A stretch of 64,000 bases of DNA from Alteromonadaceae bacterium 2753L.S.0a.02 (GTDB lineage: Bacteria > Pseudomonadota > Gammaproteobacteria > Pseudomonadales > Cellvibrionaceae), in the NCBI GenBank assembly GCA_007827375.1, contig VISH01000002.1:558001-622000 (forward strand), written 5' to 3'. The position numbers were made by a program, and so were the translations under genes. Under the pieces are notes generated by a model. The model did no database searches and was not told where the DNA came from. It saw nothing but the letters and a program-made list of their open reading frames with translations. Shown one piece after another: positions 49,529 through 57,772 of the stretch. Position 1 is the stretch's first letter. Each line of letters opens with the position of its first letter.

Positions 49529-49822
49529 CTGTACCTGAGATGCAACATATCTCACTAGCTCTGGGTTTAACAATTCATTGATTCTATCATCGGACAATGA
49601 ACCGCTGCCATCATGCCACCAACCTCCGATACAGCTAGCTATTCGCAGCTCAACACCAAACCCTTTACAAAATACTATCATAAGCTGCGCTTTACCCTGT
49701 AAATCACATTCCAGGACTAAGTAGCGTAGGATATCCGTAGCCGTCGCTCCAGATAACGCGCTCCTTCTTACAGAAGCCAGAACATCATCGTAATTTTTTA
49801 TTGAATCAGTGACGGAACCCAT
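49523..49822 (-). CDS. Cassette protein, unknown
   Basis: A 99-residue soluble protein (SALSGATATDILRYLVLEC, FGVELRIASCIGGWWHDGSG). No family recognised. Confidence 0.72.
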   Translation of the reverse strand: MGSVTDSIKNYDDVLASVRRSALSGATATDILRYLVLECDLQGKAQLMIVFCKGFGVELRIASCIGGWWHDGSGSLSDDRINELLNPELVRYVASQVQS

Positions 49823-49836
49823 AAATTCTCGTAGAA

Positions 49837-49949
49837 GCTAACGTCTGTATAAATTGCGCTGTTTACGTAGTGGAGTTTTGCGGTAAAGTGGCAAAGCCAC
49901 CGCAAAACGGAGCGAAGTAAACAGCGTCAATTTGATACATTTGTTAGAG
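49837..49949 (-). repeat. attC 31
   Basis: TAAC at 49839, GTTAGA at 49943; class E with arms GCGCTGTTTACGTAG and AAGTAAACAGCG. Confidence 0.88.
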
Positions 49950-50346
49950 CTTTTTTGGTAGCCAGAATAGATTCGCTACCAAGTTCAATATGCCACTCTT
50001 TTGCAAGACCATACAGAACGCCAGTATACCCAATATTTACATCACCGCCGCCACACCAATTAAGTGATACCGAAACTCCATTCTGGGGCTGACCTTTTAA
50101 AGTTTCATATACGACAAACGATACTTCTTTATTCATACGACTTATAGCTAATGCTTCGCGAGCGCCATCAACATTGTATGGGATATCCAATAATTCAGGA
50201 ATTGATATACCCACAATACGTACGACATAGACTGAACCCGCGTATTCAGCCCATTTTGATGGCTCCCACTGCACTTCTCTGCAAGCTAGAGAGTCGGAAG
50301 AAGCAAAAACTAATAAAATGCAGATTAATCTTCTGAACTTATTCAT
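49927..50346 (-). CDS. Exported cassette protein, unknown
   Basis: A 139-residue protein with a signal peptide (MNKFRRLICILLVFASSDSLA) and a beta-sandwich-like domain (SVYVVRIVGISIPELLDIP, EVSFVVYETLKGQPQNGVSV, LNWCGGGDVNIGYTGVLY), a layout seen in many small exported proteins. The ATG at 50346 is the first outside attC 32. Not named. Confidence 0.74.
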   Translation of the reverse strand: MNKFRRLICILLVFASSDSLACREVQWEPSKWAEYAGSVYVVRIVGISIPELLDIPYNVDGAREALAISRMNKEVSFVVYETLKGQPQNGVSVSLNWCGGGDVNIGYTGVLYGLAKEWHIELGSESILATKKALTNVSN

Positions 50347-50352
50347 GGGTGC

Positions 50353-50464
50353 TCTAACGCCCTGCAGCAGCGGCCGGAGTGGAGGCGATTGTTTTTGTGG
50401 TAGCGTAGCGGCCACCGCAAAAAGAAGTGCCGGAACAGAGGTCAGCTGGCTGAGCTGGTTATGC
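50353..50464 (-). repeat. attC 32
   Basis: TAAC at 50355, GTTATG at 50458; class A. Confidence 0.9.
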
Positions 50465-50807
50465 GCTCTCTATTAAAGTGTGATTTTAACAACCTAGGAT
50501 TTAGTAAACAAAAAGCTGCAAAACTATAAAAAGAACACACTATTAAAAATACTAAAACCTCAGAATTCAATTGCTCACTAGCTAGACCGGCTGCCAGAAC
50601 AATCCAGCCAAATACAGCCCCAAGCAAAGATAATACGCCAATAACCCAACGAGACCACGTGTAGCCTAAGTACAAACAGAGGCATAAACCAACACCTAAT
50701 AAAGTACGAACAAAATCCTTTAGCTCAGGAGCTGGAAACCAGCTATAGACCGAGAATGCTACGAACCCCAATATAAGCCCTATAACTACTATTTTATCTT
50801 TAGTCAT
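50442..50807 (-). CDS. Cassette membrane protein, unknown
   Basis: A 121-residue polytopic protein with four hydrophobic segments (IVVIGLILGFVAFSVYSWF, LLGVGLCLCLYLGYTW, WVIGVLSLLGAVFGWIVLAA, VLVFLIVCSFYSFAAFCLL). The C-terminus is encoded within attC 32. Function unknown. Confidence 0.74.
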   Translation of the reverse strand: MTKDKIVVIGLILGFVAFSVYSWFPAPELKDFVRTLLGVGLCLCLYLGYTWSRWVIGVLSLLGAVFGWIVLAAGLASEQLNSEVLVFLIVCSFYSFAAFCLLNPRLLKSHFNRERITSSAS

Positions 50808-50821
50808 ACATACACTTTACG

Positions 50822-50953
50822 CATAACGCCGCCAGCAGCGGCAGCTTACATGGAGCACGTTTTGTGTAAAATGAGCGCAGCGAAACACAAAACGTGCGGA
50901 GTGTAAGCTGTCCAGCCGGGCTTGCCCGGCGAGGCTGACTGGCCTTGTTATGC
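50822..50953 (-). repeat. attC 33
   Basis: TAAC at 50824, GTTATG at 50947; about 130 bp, the longest attC here, with stem GCACGTTTTGTGT and a second hairpin GCCGGGCTTGCCCGGC. Confidence 0.87.
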
Positions 50954-50971
50954 CATGAATGCAACATAGCA

Positions 50972-51727
50972 TTAACGATCACCCTTTATACGTATACATA
51001 ATTTTATAAATACTATCCTTGTGCCCCTAAAAATAGCCTTTGGTACCCATCTAGAAAAACAAGGAATGTAATTATCCTTAAACCAAATCCAATGAAATGG
51101 ATCGAAAATAAATATAAATACCAACGCAGGCAACAACAATGATCCATTATTATTCAATATAAACGCCGTAAAATTAATGTAAGAAACTAAAAGTACCAGT
51201 AACAAAGCTAATGGAACAACGGTTTTAAATAAACGCCAAAGTCCATACTCATCTGTTGTCGATGTTGTAAAAGGCATCATCCCTAAATCTATCGTATTTT
51301 CCCAGCGTGTTGTTTCTGTGGTATTTAGAACTTTACTAAAGAGAAATACTGCACCAGCTACCACGATCAAACTCGCCAAAATATAAAACATCTCATTTGA
51401 CTCTGCGTACTTAACTAAGGCCGAAGCAGAACCAGTGTAGGCGGATTCAAAGAGGCTTGGAAACCCTTGAATTACATCCAATATATTTCGATGAAGGCTG
51501 ACTAGCATCACATAAAACGTTGCGCTACATAAAAAACGAATATAGGGACTGGCAATAAAAATCAAGGGTAGCAAAACAAGAAGCCAGAATGCAGCGTTAG
51601 ATTCAACTCCTGACAATAAACCTTCCCAGACCATCACGATATATATTGTTGCAATAAAGGCCCAAAACATCGCGTCAATTACGGCTTCTAGAATGTAAAA
51701 TAGAAAAACCAGCATACGATTTATCAT
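50972..51727 (-). CDS. Cassette membrane protein, unknown
   Basis: A 251-residue polytopic protein with about six hydrophobic segments (ILEAVIDAMFWAFIATIYIV, AAFWLLVLLPLIFIASPYI, FYILASLIVVAGAVFLF, VVPLALLLVLLVSYINF, LLLPALVFIFIFDPFHWIW). A large gene for a cassette. No transporter signature is visible. Confidence 0.76.
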   Translation of the reverse strand: MINRMLVFLFYILEAVIDAMFWAFIATIYIVMVWEGLLSGVESNAAFWLLVLLPLIFIASPYIRFLCSATFYVMLVSLHRNILDVIQGFPSLFESAYTGSASALVKYAESNEMFYILASLIVVAGAVFLFSKVLNTTETTRWENTIDLGMMPFTTSTTDEYGLWRLFKTVVPLALLLVLLVSYINFTAFILNNNGSLLLPALVFIFIFDPFHWIWFKDNYIPCFSRWVPKAIFRGTRIVFIKLCIRIKGDR

Positions 51728-51805
51728 CTCAGTGTGAACCTCTTTGAATAAATATCTTCTTATATAACTCTCAATTAATCATTTAGAATCCATTGTTAAA
51801 AATTT

Positions 51806-51922
51806 GCATAACGCCAGTAGCACCAGCCCGCACTGTGGAGCTTGGTTTTGTGTAATAATGAGTGAAACGAATGCACAAAACCAAGCGTAGCAGTGTGGGT
51901 CTGGTGGCTACTTTGGTTATGC
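51806..51922 (-). repeat. attC 34
   Basis: TAAC at 51808, GTTATG at 51916; class F, as attC 18 and 38. Confidence 0.88.
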
Positions 51923-51928
51923 ATTATC

Positions 51929-52261
51929 TTAGAACCTTTCTTTCAACTCGAATTTTTCGATGCTGTTTGAATTGCCATTATCGTCTAAAGCCATAATTTC
52001 TAAGAATACTATTTCTCCATCACTTATTCCTAGAACAGTCATTGCACCACCTTGAAGCTCAGGAGAGGAAATGTAAGGGCCTGCTACGTTGTAAATAGAT
52101 ATATTTTCCATCGGGTCTTCAAGTCTACCACCGATGAAATATGTAAAACTACCAGATTCAGTTTCTTCTCTTCTCCGTATACTTAACCTAGAAATGACAT
52201 TTTCTAATTCCGGGTTGTTTTCTTTAAACCAATTCAATATTGCAGTTTCTAGATCTTTCAT
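51929..52261 (-). CDS. Cassette protein, unknown
   Basis: A 110-residue soluble protein (LETAILNWFKENNPELENVI, GSFTYFIGGRLEDPMENISI, GISDGEIVFLEIMALDD). Alpha-beta composition; not recognised. Confidence 0.72.
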   Translation of the reverse strand: MKDLETAILNWFKENNPELENVISRLSIRRREETESGSFTYFIGGRLEDPMENISIYNVAGPYISSPELQGGAMTVLGISDGEIVFLEIMALDDNGNSNSIEKFELKERF

Positions 52262-52265
52262 TTTG

Positions 52266-52378
52266 CATAACGCCCTGCAGCAGCGGCCGCAGTGTAGGCG
52301 ATTGATTTTGTGCTAGCGTAGCGACCAGCACAAAAACAAACGCCGGAACGGAGGTCCGACTGGCTGAGTTTGTTATGC
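52266..52378 (-). repeat. attC 35
   Basis: TAAC at 52268, GTTATG at 52372; class A. Confidence 0.9.
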
Positions 52379-52726
52379 ATTTTCTCTCTTAATATTTTTT
52401 CTTGCTGCTATGCCTAGCACCAAAAAAGAGACCATAAACAGTACTGAAATGAACGAAAAGTACATTTCGAAGTACCACTGATACACAACGGCAACCATAA
52501 ACATGAATGCGAATACAAACCAAGTAGCAGCAGTACTGGCGTGGACTCGATTCATTGATTCTTGCGGATTAGCGATTGGGCTAAAAATCCGATTGAGACT
52601 TTCGGTACATTCTTTACTGCACGATAAATACCCAGAATCCATTTGCACGCATTCGCGACATACACCTTTTCCGCAATTCCTGCATGCACCGACAGCGGGA
52701 TTGCTAGTGTGACTAAAACATTCCAT
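52373..52726 (-). CDS. B-box-like zinc-finger membrane protein
   Basis: A 117-residue protein. Residues 1-50 hold Cys/His pairs spaced like a B-box zinc finger (MECFSHTSNPAVGACRNCG, VCRECVQMDSGYLSCSKEC); then two membrane segments (TWFVFAFMFMVAVVYQWYF, ISVLFMVSFLVLGIAA). Bacterial B-box-type proteins with membrane domains are known but mostly uncharacterised. The ATG at 52726 has a GAGGA box. Confidence 0.8.
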   Translation of the reverse strand: MECFSHTSNPAVGACRNCGKGVCRECVQMDSGYLSCSKECTESLNRIFSPIANPQESMNRVHASTAATWFVFAFMFMVAVVYQWYFEMYFSFISVLFMVSFLVLGIAARKNIKRENA

Positions 52727-52745
52727 ATCTAATTCCTCATGAATG

Positions 52746-52858
52746 CATAACGCCTGCGTCAATTACACTTTGGCCATAGTGGAGTTTTGGGGTAAAGTTG
52801 CGTAGCAACCCCAAAACGCAGCGACGGCCAAAGTGTCAATTGGACGCACTTGTTATGC
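52746..52858 (-). repeat. attC 36
   Basis: TAAC at 52748, GTTATG at 52852; class E, close to attC 16. Confidence 0.88.
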
Positions 52859-53206
52859 ATTTTTACATTCTTCTATATTTGTTTTCCAATTAAAGTTAGT
52901 TACATTTACATACTCGCCAGACTCAGCCTCAATTTGCCAAACCCTCCACGAAACAGCCTTGGATTTATAGCCCTCTACAGTGACAAATACCAACCACTCT
53001 TTCCCGACTTTCTTCGCATCAAAAGTAGTGTTTCCACATGGAGCAAGTGAAGATTCTCTAGCAGAAAAATATTTGATGGCTTCAAATGCCTGGCTTGAAC
53101 TGGTAATGGGGCCGTCAATTCTTGGCGGTATAGAATTTTCCGCAAGCACACCAAAAGAATTGGCGCAAATGAAGAAAAACAAAATTATATAGGTAATTAT
53201 TTTCAT
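52853..53206 (-). CDS. Exported cassette protein, unknown
   Basis: A 117-residue protein with a signal peptide (MKIITYIILFFFICANSFG) and a small domain with two Cys (LAPCGNTTFDAKKVGKEWLV, NIEECKNA). Possibly a cystatin-like or NTF2-like fold from its helix-strand order, but this is not demonstrable by eye. Confidence 0.74.
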   Translation of the reverse strand: MKIITYIILFFFICANSFGVLAENSIPPRIDGPITSSSQAFEAIKYFSARESSLAPCGNTTFDAKKVGKEWLVFVTVEGYKSKAVSWRVWQIEAESGEYVNVTNFNWKTNIEECKNA

Positions 53207-53227
53207 CGCGTTCTTCCTACTCGACAG

Positions 53228-53341
53228 CATAACGCCCTGCAGCAGCGGCTGGAGTGTAGGCGTTTGTTTTTGTGCTAGCGTAAGCGTTAAAGCACATAAA
53301 CAAACGCCGGAACGGAAGTCCGCTGGCTGAGATGGTTATGC
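53228..53341 (-). repeat. attC 37
   Basis: TAAC at 53230, GTTATG at 53335; class A, nearly identical to attC 10. Confidence 0.9.
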
Positions 53342-53348
53342 GCTCCCC

Positions 53349-53810
53349 TCACTTTAACAACCCTATTGCAGTAAATACATATTCGGGTTCGCCACGTTTG
53401 GACAATTCTTCCTTTGCTCGCTCATACTCAAGAATATCGTAAGGCAAACCATTCTCCATAATGCCTACATACCACTTCCCTTCTTTAAGATTTACAAACT
53501 CACCGCAGAAATAGTTCTCCCTATGGAGCTGCTTGAGCCTACCACGCTGACTTCCCCAACCGTGCAGAAGCTCGATTTCGGAATATTCTCTACCATTTTT
53601 CTTTGAAGCCCAAACCAAATTCGCTTTGAAAACTGTAACATCTTTCGCCGACTTCAGCTGTGCAAGAAAGCTCTCTTCATGGGTTGGCGGATGAATATAT
53701 TCGAACTCACCATACGGATTAATAGGCGGAATCGATAGAGGCATCATCGGAGAACATGCCAACCCATAATTCACAATAACCAGTAATAAAACAAAAATGG
53801 TGATTTTCAT
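53349..53810 (-). CDS. Exported cassette protein, duplicated (copy 2)
   Basis: A 153-residue protein almost identical to the product at 35411-35872. Differences seen: VVVNYGW to VIVNYGL, DVAVF to DVTVF, SKNNG to SKKNG. Its attC is also shared, so the whole cassette was duplicated, while the sequence upstream of the start differs. Confidence 0.78.
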   Translation of the reverse strand: MKITIFVLLLVIVNYGLACSPMMPLSIPPINPYGEFEYIHPPTHEESFLAQLKSAKDVTVFKANLVWASKKNGREYSEIELLHGWGSQRGRLKQLHRENYFCGEFVNLKEGKWYVGIMENGLPYDILEYERAKEELSKRGEPEYVFTAIGLLK

Positions 53811-53816
53811 ACTACG

Positions 53817-53932
53817 CATAACGCTAATAGCACCTGCCCGCACTGCGGAGCTTGTTTTTGTGCAAGAATGAGCGCAGCGCTTGCACAAAAACAAGCGTAG
53901 CAGTGTGGGTCAGGTGGCTATAATTGTTATAA
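53817..53932 (-). repeat. attC 38
   Basis: TAAC at 53819, GTTATA at 53926; class F. Confidence 0.88.
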
Positions 53933-54243
53933 AGCTGAACCCGACCCAAAACCCTGTTGCACTACCAAGCAGGATGCCTAATTAAAATTTACTACACGCC
54001 TCAAAGAACCAAGAAGAACGAAGCTACAATACTATTCAAAGGTTTCTTGGCACTTTTGTAAACAACGAAATTGTAACGCGTATACCACTTACCCTGCGAT
54101 AATTTCGAAGGAGAGTACCACTAAATAAATGACACGCTAGCGATCTTTATACCTCCAAATCTTCGGTACCGACTAACCAAATATACTTGCTAAAACCTCT
54201 ATATTTCCTACCAACCTACATTCCAAAATATTTGCTCGACGCG
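53933..54243 (-). other. ORF-less cassette, family N diverged copy
   Basis: About 310 bp, related to the family N bodies but more divergent. It keeps TTTCTTGGCACTTTTGTA and the word CTCGACGCG before the next attC. The minus-strand frame (LSQGKWY, YKSAKKP) is broken. It carries a class F attC rather than class B, showing that body and attC have been recombined. Confidence 0.62.
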
Positions 54244-54357
54244 TTATAACGCCCTGCAGCAGCTGCCGGAGTGGAGGTGTTTGTTTTAACGGTAGCGTAG
54301 CGGCAACCGTTAAAACAAAGACCGGAACGTAGGTCAGACTGGCTGAGTTGGTTATGT
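54244..54357 (-). repeat. attC 39
   Basis: TAAC at 54247, GTTATG at 54351; class A, stem TTTGTTTTAACGGT. Confidence 0.9.
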
Positions 54358-54376
54358 TTTTTCTCGTTGATAACAG

Positions 54377-54664
54377 CTATTCCTCAGTGTCGTCCGATTC
54401 CTGCTCTTTTATAGTTTCTATTATTGCCTTTGAATCTCGATGCACTTCAATCGATTCTTCTCTGTTACAGCTAATAGACTGTAGCTCAAATGTAGGGCAC
54501 GGATCTATAAGTTGTTTCGCTTTGCTATTGCGCACTACCAACTGACTACTTTCTTCCCGAATAGCTATATTCGAATCATCTTCTGGCATACTCTTGCAAC
54601 TCGCCGTACATCCAGCCAAAACTCCAAGAAAGGAAAACATTAAAACGAGTACATTTTTAATCAT
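54377..54664 (-). CDS. Cassette lipoprotein, unknown
   Basis: A 95-residue lipoprotein: MIKNVLVLMFSFLGVLAGC has an LAGC lipobox, followed by an acidic, low-complexity body (EESSQLVVRNSKAKQLID) ending EQESDDTEE. Function unknown. Confidence 0.74.
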   Translation of the reverse strand: MIKNVLVLMFSFLGVLAGCTASCKSMPEDDSNIAIREESSQLVVRNSKAKQLIDPCPTFELQSISCNREESIEVHRDSKAIIETIKEQESDDTEE

Positions 54665-54680
54665 TTCATTCTCGATGAAA

Positions 54681-54796
54681 CATAACGCCGTGCAGCAGCG
54701 GCCGCAGTGAAGGAGCTTATTTTTTGTGGTAGCGTAGCGTTTAGCCACGAAAAACAAGATCCGAAACGCAGGTCCTGCTGACTGACTTGGTTATAA
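54681..54796 (-). repeat. attC 40
   Basis: TAAC at 54683, GTTATA at 54790; class A, slightly diverged. Confidence 0.88.
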
Positions 54797-55100
54797 AAGC
54801 TTACGCGACAAGCCCAAATTATTGGGACCAAACGACCCTGCGACATATTAAATACAACAACTCACTTTAAATGTGCGATGAGAACACCGCGCAAAACTAC
54901 CAATTACGTACAAAACCAAAATGAATGCAAATAGAACGACCAGTACCAATTAGGATCTGACTCGCTCTTAGAGAGCCAGAACCACATTAAGAGCCTTACA
55001 ACTTACAGCAAGTAAAACTCTAATGTAAGCCGATATATCCCCTGCTACTCGCCTGCGTTCACCAAAAACAAAGCGTTTCAGAATTGAAGCTTTCGACGCT
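54797..55100 (-). other. ORF-less cassette
   Basis: About 300 bp with no convincing gene on either strand and no clear match to family N apart from a similar position of a TTATAACGCC end. Confidence 0.5.
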
Positions 55101-55214
55101 TTATAACGCCCCGCAGCAGCGGCCGTAGTGGAGGCGTTTGTTTTAGTGGTAGCGTAGCGGCCACCGCTAAAACAAGCGCCGGAACGGAGGTCCTGCTGGC
55201 TGGCTTGGTTATGC
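55101..55214 (-). repeat. attC 41
   Basis: TAAC at 55103, GTTATG at 55208; class A. It is the rightmost attC, belonging to the first cassette in transcription direction. Confidence 0.9.
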
Positions 55215-55526
55215 TTGCTCAAGATAAAGACCAATATTGAATTCGGTTAGATACTTTTTAATAGCGCCTATGAGATTAATAATTTCTTGGTGGGGTATCA
55301 CTACACTTTTAATTAAAATTGTACTGTTACCCGCTCCGTATTTCTGCTGCCATTCATCGGTAAGAATCTCATCGACATACAATTGTACTTTTCTCCGAAG
55401 AAGAACCGCATTGTAATCACTTGAATCAAGATAAGAAGAGACCACAATAACGAGATCCACTGTGCCATCCACTTTTTCTGTGACTATATCGATAGAGTCA
55501 AAGCCTTGTATCGGATCTTCCTTCAT
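55209..55526 (-). CDS. Cassette protein, DUF6572-like
   Basis: A 105-residue soluble protein (SIDIVTEKVDGTVDLVIVVS, AVLLRRKVQLYVDEILTDEW). The order, an 'ID' start, a strand of hydrophobic residues, a charged helix and YVDEI, resembles the DUF6572 family, but I rate this only as likely. AAAGGG box before the ATG. It is the first gene of the array. Confidence 0.7.
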   Translation of the reverse strand: MKEDPIQGFDSIDIVTEKVDGTVDLVIVVSSYLDSSDYNAVLLRRKVQLYVDEILTDEWQQKYGAGNSTILIKSVVIPHQEIINLIGAIKKYLTEFNIGLYLEQA

Positions 55527-55537
55527 CGTGCCCTTTA

Positions 55538-55546
55538 AGCATAACA
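55538..55546 (-). other. First core site of the array (possible attI side)
   Basis: A GTTATG-type core (read on the minus strand) lies directly before the first cassette gene. In an integron this would be the junction with attI; no full attC arms and no integrase gene lie beyond it in the window. Confidence 0.35.
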
Positions 55547-56113
55547 TTTGAATCTGCGTCCTAAAGACGCATATTTCTTAAAATACGCCCTTGAGGCAGA
55601 CATCTCTGCCGTTAAAAGGCCCGTTTAAACGATTAAATCACCTAATTTCAATAACATGATTCATTTATTTCATACTTTACTTTTAGTACATATCAGCCTT
55701 AGGGCCGATATATCTGGATATATTACAAATTTATCATTGACAAAAATACGCCATTTATCAATGACGTATAACAATTAGATAGCTCGAGAATACAACAATT
55801 AGATAACCGCACATGCTCGTTCATTACCTCTTATGGTTTGAGCATAAAGTGGCACAACTCAAATTATCCCAGAACAGCGAAACCTAGCCCCAATTACACG
55901 GACCATATCGACATTAAACTCCTCGGATTTTAGAGAGATCAACATTTAATATATCTTGCGTTGTTTACTAAGAAGATATGAGTGCCACATATGGCGATTG
56001 GGGCGTTCTAGATGTATAGGTATTCGCAAAGGAGAATCCATTGCAAGAAAGTGTTCGTAATCGGAGTAAATGTTCATGACACCATACATTGGACGTTTTC
56101 CCCCTTTCAGAGT
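55547..56113. other. Intergenic region at right edge of cassette array
   Basis: About 570 AT-rich bases with no gene. Two short perfect hairpins occur side by side: TGCGTC/GACGCA (55555-55571) and GGCAGA/TCTGCC (55595-55610). Near 55754 there is ATCAATGACGTATAAC, a half-site-like match to the operator at 57773. Confidence 0.5.
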
Positions 56114-56611
56114 TCAAGTAGTTGATTTCAGAAACGCCTCATTGATCATTTTTACGTCGTCTAAAGCTCTATGCTGCTGGTATGATCCATTTGAACAGAG
56201 GTCGTTTTTTACGGTGATAAACATGCACTTCTGATCCTCCGACATTAGCTCGAATATTGAAAGGACTTTAACGGGAGGCTGTTTTCCGCTAGTAAAGAAT
56301 AAGATAGATAGCCAATCTTCATCCCATCGATCTGCATCGCTGTAAATTACGCCGGGAGTATCACTCAGCACATCAGTGAGCTCATCCACGACAATTGAGG
56401 CTGACACTCCTTGTTTTATAAGTTTACTTCTTGATATTCCGTGAAGAGTCTCCGCTTTGTCGCACCAATGGGTCCAAGATGATTCTGGTTTGATCAACCA
56501 AACATGAGGTAAGCCGTTAACCAAAACAGCAATCTCGATCGGATAAGAGTCAAAGTGAAGCCCGCTCGCTTCAATATCTATGATATCAATGCCTCGGTTA
56601 TTCAAATGCAT
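56114..56611 (-). CDS. DEDDh-type 3'-5' exonuclease
   Basis: About 165 residues with the DnaQ-like exonuclease motifs: Exo I in IDIIDIEASGLHFDSYPIE, Exo II in VIYSDADRWDEDW, Exo III in QQHRALDDVKMI (His and Asp). It overlaps the end of the nucleotidyltransferase gene by 14 bp; the ATG at 56611 is the last plausible start. It would degrade DNA or RNA from 3' ends; its substrate is unknown. It is the third gene of a three-gene operon. Confidence 0.8.
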   Translation of the reverse strand: MHLNNRGIDIIDIEASGLHFDSYPIEIAVLVNGLPHVWLIKPESSWTHWCDKAETLHGISRSKLIKQGVSASIVVDELTDVLSDTPGVIYSDADRWDEDWLSILFFTSGKQPPVKVLSIFELMSEDQKCMFITVKNDLCSNGSYQQHRALDDVKMINEAFLKSTT

Positions 56612-57167
56612 CCTTCCATGTTCGATCGAAACGTTTCTTATAAGTTTGCTCGTCGGTATGGGGTGAAAAGTTTTTGTAGCGGATTGATTCTTTAAGTGCT
56701 TTTTCTTTGTCTTTGCTTCCAATTTGGCGAAGGATATGGACAGCGTCATTAAAATCGGCGTCGCGCCTCCATGCCCCGCTCAGTTTCATACCAAGGAGTT
56801 CGTACCAACTTGCCGTAAAAACGACAAGATTTGGGTGGTCAAAGATTTTTTTGGTACTTCGTGTTTGTAAGCCAAAGAATGAAACGCCATCATTTAGCCA
56901 CGCATGATTCCCACTCGGCAAATTTTGTTCTTTCGCCACGGTTTCTACCAGGCCTGCAACAAGCACCTTATCTTTCTGAGGAATGATCACGTCGATATCA
57001 CGGGTCATTTGGCGGCTACCAAAAAGCATAACGCTGATCACCCCGCCAGCAGCCACAAGTTCAACACGTTTGTTCTCTTCACGTAAAAGTTCGGCCAAGC
57101 GCTTTAATGCCTTATCGATAACAGGGCGAGAAAGAGTGCCGTTGCCAATGTCGTAATATTTTTTCAT
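56598..57167 (-). CDS. Nucleotidyltransferase (DUF6036-like), toxin-like
   Basis: A 189-residue protein of the polymerase-beta/MNT superfamily: VELVAAGGVISVMLFGSRQ followed by TRDIDVIIPQ gives the GG...T-x-D-x-D signature. The rest resembles DUF6036/AbiEii-type nucleotidyltransferases (ASWYELLGMKLSGAWRRDAD). Such enzymes act as toxins or defence effectors by nucleotidylating tRNA or proteins in some systems. It follows an HTH gene by 18 bp, a typical toxin-antitoxin order. Confidence 0.8.
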   Translation of the reverse strand: MKKYYDIGNGTLSRPVIDKALKRLAELLREENKRVELVAAGGVISVMLFGSRQMTRDIDVIIPQKDKVLVAGLVETVAKEQNLPSGNHAWLNDGVSFFGLQTRSTKKIFDHPNLVVFTASWYELLGMKLSGAWRRDADFNDAVHILRQIGSKDKEKALKESIRYKNFSPHTDEQTYKKRFDRTWKDAFE

Positions 57168-57185
57168 ATTAAGTCACTTTAACGG

Positions 57186-57758
57186 TTAGATAAAAAACAT
57201 AAAATTCTTCGCTACGAGAAAACCTCTTTTCTCGAATGCAAAGCAATAGACTTCGTCTTCAAGAAGTCGGTCACTCTGAAGTTTAACTACCTCATTAACG
57301 CCTTTTACTGAACTCGTCCAGTTAGGTACCGATTGATTAGCGTTGTGTGGAGCCATGTTAAACACTTCTACAAGCCGTTCAACAATACAGGCTTTAAGTG
57401 CCAGCATATGGGCATCGGTATCACTAGGCTTTGGTGTCAACTGACAATCAAATTCACTTCTATACCAATCCAGTACGAGGTCTGAAAATGCTATTTCATC
57501 ACCATCGAGTAGCAAATTAGCCATCTTGTCCAGCAAGGCTGCCATCGCGTCTTTCGTCGCCTGAAGACTTTCGAAGCTTTCCCGAATAATTTCAGGGTGC
57601 TTAATGGCGATTCGAATGAGCGCTTTCGCTGACCCTGAAGGTGAGCGCCGGCCTTGCTCCCATTCCTGAAGGGTTCTGGGAGAGATTTGTAGCGCTTGGG
57701 CAAATTCGCTTTGGGACAAGCCTGTCTGGGTACGTGCTCTTGAGATTTCGTTACTCAT
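57186..57758 (-). CDS. XRE-family helix-turn-helix regulator, antitoxin-like
   Basis: A 190-residue protein. Residues 5-60 form a Cro/CI-type HTH (SRARTQTGLSQSEFAQALQI, SPRTLQEWEQGRRSPSG). The rest is a helical domain of unknown function (LLDGDEIAFSDLVLDWYRS). It is the first gene of the operon and probably represses it through the palindrome at 57773-57789. Confidence 0.85.
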   Translation of the reverse strand: MSNEISRARTQTGLSQSEFAQALQISPRTLQEWEQGRRSPSGSAKALIRIAIKHPEIIRESFESLQATKDAMAALLDKMANLLLDGDEIAFSDLVLDWYRSEFDCQLTPKPSDTDAHMLALKACIVERLVEVFNMAPHNANQSVPNWTSSVKGVNEVVKLQSDRLLEDEVYCFAFEKRGFLVAKNFMFFI

Positions 57759-57772
57759 AGATACCTCGAGTT

